A stretch of DNA of 64,000 nt from Cheilinus undulatus (Eukaryota > Chordata > Actinopteri > Labriformes > Labridae), in the NCBI RefSeq assembly GCF_018320785.1, contig NC_054881.1, forward strand, positions 26,411,775 through 26,475,774, given 5' to 3'. Made by a program: the position numbers and the translations under genes. Each line of letters starts with the position of its first letter. The stretch's first letter is position 1. The notes beneath the pieces were generated by a model. It did not search any database, was not told the DNA's origin, and worked only from the letters and a program-made list of their open reading frames with translations. Shown here one piece after another: positions 58,763 to 64,000 of the stretch.

Positions 58763-59220
58763 CCCAGCGTGCTCCAAGGCCTTTGATACTGTTGATCACT
58801 GCATCTCGTTAGACCAACTTAAAAAGCCTCTGGATTCTCACACCATGCAGCTATGTAAAAGGGTACCTCAAGGTTCAGTATGGGGCTCTCTTTTATTTAA
58901 TATTTGTATTAATGCCTGAATGGAAAAATGGTATGGAAAAAAGTCATTTTAACACAGATGACACTGTTGTTTATTATTGTGCAGTAAGCTCATTCAAGTA
59001 TTCCTCGTGCACTTGACTTAGTAAGATAAGATCAGCTGTGTCTGTCGCAACTTATTCTAAATTCAGATGAAACTGAACTCATGTTCTTTACATCTTAAAG
59101 AATGGCAGAAAGAACTTTGTCCAAAAACTGATGGCGAAGAAACTGAGTTGGTTCCTTCCCTTAAATGATTAGGGTTATTACTTGATGACGCTTCATTCAG
59201 TAGGCACATTTAGTATGCTA
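58763..59220 (+). pseudogene. L2-like LINE reverse transcriptase fragment, decayed
   Basis: The plus strand reads KAFDTVDHCISLDQL, then RVPQGSVWGSLLFNICIN, a stop, and TDDTVVYYCA (a degraded YADD box). After further stops comes LLLDDASFSRHI at about 59170-59210. The order and spacing match the RT palm of L2-clade LINEs. It has several stops and a deletion between the first two blocks. Confidence 0.8.
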
Positions 59221-59443
59221 TTGAGAAGCTGGAGGTGTTTCTGGGATTTACAAGAGAAACGAGTCAAAAAGGCCAGTCGAGACCGCTTTTTACTTGTTTG
59301 ATCATGGTGATGTATCATAAATTATGCATTTGCTTATATTCATGCAGGACGTAGGTGTCACAGTTAATTCTTATTTTCATGTTTTGCTGCAATTATGAGT
59401 AATAATTAGTCATTTTTGGTTGTTTCTGATATGTTCGAATGCC

Positions 59444-59606
59444 AGCGTGGTTCAGTGCAGCTGCCCATATACAGAGGCTATAGTTCTCAATGCACTGGTC
59501 ACAGGATTGATATTGGGTCTCGGTTCATGTCTTCCCAATAGCATTTTCATCCTCATTTCCTGTCTCTCTTTTGCTGTCCTATCAAATAAAGGCAAAAATG
59601 CCCCTC
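59444..59606 (+). mobile_element. tRNA-derived SINE copy
   Basis: A degenerate A box (GCGTGGTTCAGTG), a B-box region (CACAGGATTGATATTGGG) and a tail with TTTCCTGTCTCTCTTTTGCT and AAATAAAGGCAAAAATGCCC match the layout of a common teleost SINE. Confidence 0.55.
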
Positions 59607-59639
59607 AAAACTATACAAAAATGTTATGTTAATATTTCA

Positions 59640-61431
59640 ATATCTCAGAATCTCTAGGAAAAAAAACAAAAGAGCTTGTTACAACAATAGAGTAAAATCT
59701 ATGCATGCATGCCCCCAGTGGCTTCTGTAGTGTCACTTTTAAACATGTTTTTGTCTTGTCTCTATATTCAGACATTTAATCCCAACTAAGAGCCAAACTG
59801 CTGTGGTTGAAAATGTTTGGAAATCTGGGCTCCAGTTTCTCTTTGAGGAGGTGCTGGTGCCTCCTTAGCAAAACCAGCTAAGAACCACTGATCTAGGAAA
59901 AGGCATTTCAGTGTTTCCTAAAAAGTGTAGTAACGGTGAGTCTACTGGAAGATTTTCAAATTCCATTGTTTGCTTCCACATCTTTAGGAGTTAATGTCTT
60001 CATTACAGAAGTGTGAATGCTTTGCCCTCTTTGTCTGCAACATAAAAATAATCTTTGCTCTAGAGTGTTTCCTACTCATTGATTCACTTTTGCATTCAAC
60101 CCTGACTTGCACTGCATCATGGTCTCTGGAGGGTACAGTTTAACAACAAAAGACTTGCAAGGAGCTATAGAGCCACGTCTGTTCTCTACAGTGGGGCCTT
60201 GTTTGAGATGTTTCGCCAGTTTGAACAGTAAAGGTAATGTTGTCAGGCAAGATCTGTAATGAAACCAACCTCTCAGACCGGTAGGGCTGCATTGTCTGTA
60301 TACTTATGAGGCTCAGACTGAACAGACAAGTTGACAAAGACATTTATCGCTGTAAAATGTCACCTACATGTGTTTGAGGAGTGTCCATAATGACTTCAGT
60401 GCTTTCTCTGCCCAGGAGTGGCATGGCAGAAAACCAACATAGTCACAGCTGATGGACTGCCTGACTGCAAAAATGTTAACAAAAGGAGTTCAGATGAGGA
60501 AATGGACTCAGTCACCGCTGCTAGGAAACACAGTGCACATTTAATAGACAGCATTTATATTACAGAAAAATCAGAACAAAAGTAGCTGGAATCAGGAAGC
60601 TATTTTCAAAGACAGGGCTGTCCTAAAAGCTAAGGGGAAATATTAAAGTGCATAGAAATACAGTATTTACAAAGACTGGGGGAAAAAGGATGAATTCATT
60701 AGCAAACGTACACAGAAAATATGCAAAAAGGCTCCTTAAAGATGAGGGCTATTTACAGAGTTCAGCTTCATTTGCAGAATATAAGACAGCCACAGTAAAC
60801 TTCAATTTAACATATACCAGTTCTGCAAACAGATCCATTGATACTGCTTCTTCACTTCCTTCAACATTATTGTCCATTTCATTATGCAATACCTGCCCTG
60901 CTGTTTGCATACACCTGTAACAGATTATCATGATGTGGCAATAAATCATAACTCAGCTAAGCCTTTGATTAGTCTCATCTAGAACCTGGCCTCTGTCACT
61001 CACTCATCATTTAACACTATTAAATGTGTGTGCCTACAGCTATCACAGCAGTCACTAGGAAACACTGTAGCACTCAAAGTGAACTGATTTTGAGGCGATT
61101 CAGCTTCACTTTAGAGAGATTTCACAGTAATTTCAGTGTATTTAAAGTATTTGTACTACTGAATATTCCTAAAGCTTGCATGCCTCCAATAATCCTGCAT
61201 CAGTTAAAAGTACATTTTCGTATTTTATCTCTTAATAACTACAATACTCAATACAGAAAATAAACCGATTTACAATTGACTAGATGTTGTAAAGTCATTT
61301 TGCAATTACCATTGTTGTTTCTAGAATATTCTCCACTCTCAGTCCCTCTCTCAGATAGACGTGTCCATCTTTTAGTTGTTTTTCCTCTTATGTGTTTCTT
61401 CAGGCTGTTTCCAGATGTGATCACGTGGCTC
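59640..61431. other. Intergenic DNA and cldn23 3' flank
   Basis: No protein-coding, RNA or transposon feature was recognised, apart from AT-rich sequence immediately downstream of the claudin stop on the minus strand. Confidence 0.45.
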
Positions 61432-62256
61432 TCAGAGGTCAGCATCATAGGGTCTACCGTTGTATGAGGAGTTAGCCGACCGGGCTGCGGGGCTCTTAGC
61501 CCGGGGGAAGGACACATCATCATCCAAAGAGTCCTTGCTGTAGGGTACGCTGCTGGCGTTGCTCCTGGCCCTGTTCAGGCTCGGCACATCGACACGTCTC
61601 GGCTGCGGTTTCGGGTTGTACCGGCTGGCTGTGACCTCGTCAACACGTACTTCTCCTCTGTTCCTGCCTCCGCAGCAACGGCAGATCCCGATGAACATGA
61701 CGAATCCACCCAGAACTTCAAATATCCCGCCGATGTAGCCCAAGACGATGCAGTAGCCCACGCGCACATCAACCGTCGATGTAACCGTAGTGACGTTTGG
61801 GAGGATGTGGGTGTACCAGGCGATGGGGATGATGGTCATGACGCCCGAGAGGAAGATCAACAGTCCACCTAGGCCAGCCACTGTCCAGTTGGGCCGGTCT
61901 CTCCAGCAGCGGACCCCTGGGATGGCCACTGCCAGCCCGATCAGAGTGACGATGAGGGAGGCGACCATCAGACCTTGCGCCACCTCAATGATTTGGTTGT
62001 TAAAATACGTGGTGTCCTGCAAGTTGCACTCTTCTCTCGTGTTGGTTGAAGTAGCCCTGCAGATGTCCCAGATGCCTTGCTGGATGAACACGTCAGAAGC
62101 GGTGTTGGGAAGGCTGTGGAGGGTCCTCCAGTTTGGGGCCACAGTGGCTGTCAGGTCCAGGATCCAGCCACAGGGAGCCATGACCAGCCCGAATATGAGG
62201 ATGCCCGGGGTGCGGAGGGATAACCGGATCCACTCCTGCGCTGATCGCCTCGGCAT
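61432..62256 (-). CDS. cldn23: Claudin-23 (single-exon tight-junction protein)
   Basis: An intact intronless frame of 274 residues from ATG at 62256 in an ACCATGC context (MPRRSAQEWIRL). The open frame continues 33 codons upstream to another ATG at 62355, but that region (KTRLIYYTDPGRSN) has no claudin character. Four transmembrane segments lie at about residues 18-38, 93-113, 125-147 and 166-192. The first extracellular loop has the claudin signature W43...G-I-W 61-63...C66...C77, with GLW changed to GIW. MAPCGWILDLTATVAPNW, the CRCC palmitoylation-type cluster after helix 4, and a long basic/Ser-rich tail ending DADL fit claudin-23, whose human member ends DSDL. Claudins form paracellular barriers or pores between epithelial cells. 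Teleosts may carry more than one cldn23 copy; which one this is cannot be told. Confidence 0.9.
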   Translation of the reverse strand: MPRRSAQEWIRLSLRTPGILIFGLVMAPCGWILDLTATVAPNWRTLHSLPNTASDVFIQQGIWDICRATSTNTREECNLQDTTYFNNQIIEVAQGLMVASLIVTLIGLAVAIPGVRCWRDRPNWTVAGLGGLLIFLSGVMTIIPIAWYTHILPNVTTVTSTVDVRVGYCIVLGYIGGIFEVLGGFVMFIGICRCCGGRNRGEVRVDEVTASRYNPKPQPRRVDVPSLNRARSNASSVPYSKDSLDDDVSFPRAKSPAARSANSSYNGRPYDADL

Positions 62257-62367
62257 GGTTGCTCTGCTGTTGTTGTTGACGTGTGTGTTACTTCTCCCGG
62301 GATCCGTGTAGTAAATAAGACGAGTTTTGATAGCAACAGCTGCTCTTAAAAACAAGTCTGACTGAAA

Positions 62368-62385
62368 CCTGACAGTGGGCGGGAC
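62368..62385 (-). promoter_or_regulatory. GC box upstream of cldn23
   Basis: GTGGGCGGGACC on the plus strand at about 62375 is an Sp/KLF-type GC box about 110-120 bases upstream of the cldn23 start. No TATA box is clear. Confidence 0.35.
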
Positions 62386-62399
62386 CTCACCTGTCTGTC

Positions 62400-64000
62400 T
62401 CTAGTGCCCAAATAGGACAGGTGTGGCGCTCCGTGCGCGTTTTCACATTCACCAGCTATGGATGAGAGTTTCGACCGAGCTTTTTATCATGCAAAGGAGC
62501 CAGAGAGAGATCCAGACTTTTTGTTAGTGAGACATTAAAGCAGCATCTGCCTGCTCAGATTTCAAAATAAAAGTTTTGCTGCAACAACTGATTCAGTCAG
62601 AAATCAAAGATTGTTGTCCTCAAAGAAACATAATTAGCCCAACTGGAAGCCCTCAAATATGATCACTGTTTCAATGAAATGGTGTTTTTTAGAGAAGACT
62701 ACACAAATTTCCAATAGAAGAGCTGAAACAGATTATTTTGAAGAAAATATTGCTTAGAGGTCTGTGAACCAGTAGAAGCATGCGGCCGCTTTTGATCACT
62801 TCCATCTGTTAAAAACAAAAGAACAATGATTTAATCTCACACTAGATAAAAAAGCATGCTACTGTTTTCAAAAATTATAGCCAATTTCTTAATCAGGGGG
62901 TCAAAATTCAACTGTAAATTTCCCAGAATCAGAAGCAGATATTTAGCTGATGGTTTAATGGAAAATGCCGTTGTGGGTGTGTGAGAACTGTTTTTGGAAA
63001 GAATGTAGCTCTGCAGGAATCTAAATGCCTGTCAACCTTTGTACCTTTTCATTCTTTCTCCTTCATATGAGCATCTTTCTTCTGTTTATCTCATTTATCA
63101 TGCTTTTATCTTCTTCTAACTTCCCCTCTGCTCTTCCAGAAGCTTCTTCAAGTCAGTCATATAAACCCGTTTAAATGCATTATTCACAAATGCTAATAAG
63201 GTTTGAGGATGATTTATGGAACACTTTCAATACATTATTGTGCACAGCCCCTAAGAGAAGGGTGAGAGTGCATGGGACTACACTGCTATCACCCCCACAT
63301 GAGAGTAAGGAAGTTTCTGAAGAACTTAACAACCTGCAAACAGCTGGTGTTACCACCCAGAAACAAATTTCACTACTTAGTTCATATGTAGAAATTTTGA
63401 TCTGAACGGAAATGCATGCATTTTCCAAAACCTTAATTATATGACCATATGGAATGTTTTTGTGCAATGTCTTGAGCTTTATCCTGTTTAAATGTGTCAA
63501 ATGCATTGTGGATGTATCGGTGTTATTTTTCAAATTTAGACTACGTGGCATGTACTTGAAGCCGTTGGGATCTTTTTTTGTATTCAGAGGTTTGTTTTTT
63601 TTAGGCCGGGGCTGATCTTTCAAACACAAAGTGCAGTTGAAGAAAGTATGAGCGGCATGTCAACCAACCAACCAGACAGACCAGGCATAGTGATCCTCTG
63701 ACAGCATCACTGCTACATGCTGAGTCACCGTTGTAGTTGCACTTGTCGTGTGATCAGCTGTCATGTCTTGTCTTAATTTGTAACAGGCTTGAACATAAAA
63801 CTAAGGATTCTGCTCTCTAAAGTGCAGTAAATTCCCATACAGGTGCAGATGACACCATTTCCCTCCAGTGCTAATACTAGTAGTGAGGGAGAATGGGACA
63901 CAAACTAACACACTACTTCAAAATGTGTTTTGAGGAGCAAAATCTGACTCAATCAATACCCTAAAGCCTCAAAGGATCATAACATGTCTGTGGTGGCTTA
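62400..64000. other. Unannotated flank; nothing recognised
   Basis: No exon, RNA gene or transposon could be supported on either strand. The 149-codon minus-strand open stretch at 63629-63180 is AT-rich with no family resemblance. Confidence 0.45.

Noticed and set aside
61790-62311. 173-codon plus-strand open stretch
   Set aside because: It is the antisense of the claudin-23 frame; the minus-strand protein has clear claudin signatures.
63180-63629. 149-codon minus-strand ORF near the right edge
   Set aside because: It is AT-rich, starts in low-complexity lysine-rich sequence, and has no domain or splice evidence.

Overview
The window is from a ray-finned fish, most likely a percomorph teleost. 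It has spliced genes with GT-AG introns, a Rex3-type retrotransposon, several hAT and Tc1/mariner fragments and tRNA-derived SINEs typical of teleosts, and genes whose closest relatives I recognise are vertebrate. All exon joins below were read by eye from splice signals and reading phase; no alignment was run.

Layout. 1-3.5 kb: a Rex3-like reverse transcriptase fragment, a probable Tc1 remnant and AT-rich sequence. 3.5-6.2 kb (+): eif4ebp2 (4E-BP2), three coding exons behind a ZNF143/CCAAT promoter. 6.3-7.2 kb: a degraded DNA transposon. 8.9-10.7 kb (-): a nodal-related TGF-beta ligand gene, three exons with a TATA box. The eif4ebp2-nodal neighbourhood matches human 10q22. 12.8-40.5 kb (+): one very large LDL-receptor-family gene, which I read as 49 coding exons giving about 3,086 residues. 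Its order is signal peptide, 4 LDLa, 2 EGF, beta-propeller, EGF, beta-propeller, 29 LDLa, EGF pair, beta-propeller, EGF, beta-propeller, EGF, LDLa, EGF, transmembrane helix, tail. It best fits lrp13, the teleost ovarian lipoprotein (vitellogenin) receptor. 46.6-48.4 kb (+): a second, paralogous set of terminal exons (EGF, transmembrane helix, tail) in the same splice phase. 48.4-61.4 kb: non-coding, with nested transposons. 61.4-62.3 kb (-): the intronless claudin-23 gene. 62.3-64 kb: nothing recognised.

The genes do not form a pathway. eif4ebp2 is a translation repressor under mTORC1, nodal a mesendoderm and left-right morphogen, lrp13 an endocytic receptor probably of the oocyte, and cldn23 a tight-junction protein. 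nodal and lrp13 are transcribed divergently from about 2.2 kb of shared intergenic DNA.

The most noteworthy points are the duplicated membrane-anchor exons of lrp13, which predict two receptor forms with different stalks, helices and tails, and the amplification of a two-exon, three-LDLa module in its ligand-binding region. That region includes one apparent GC-AG intron.
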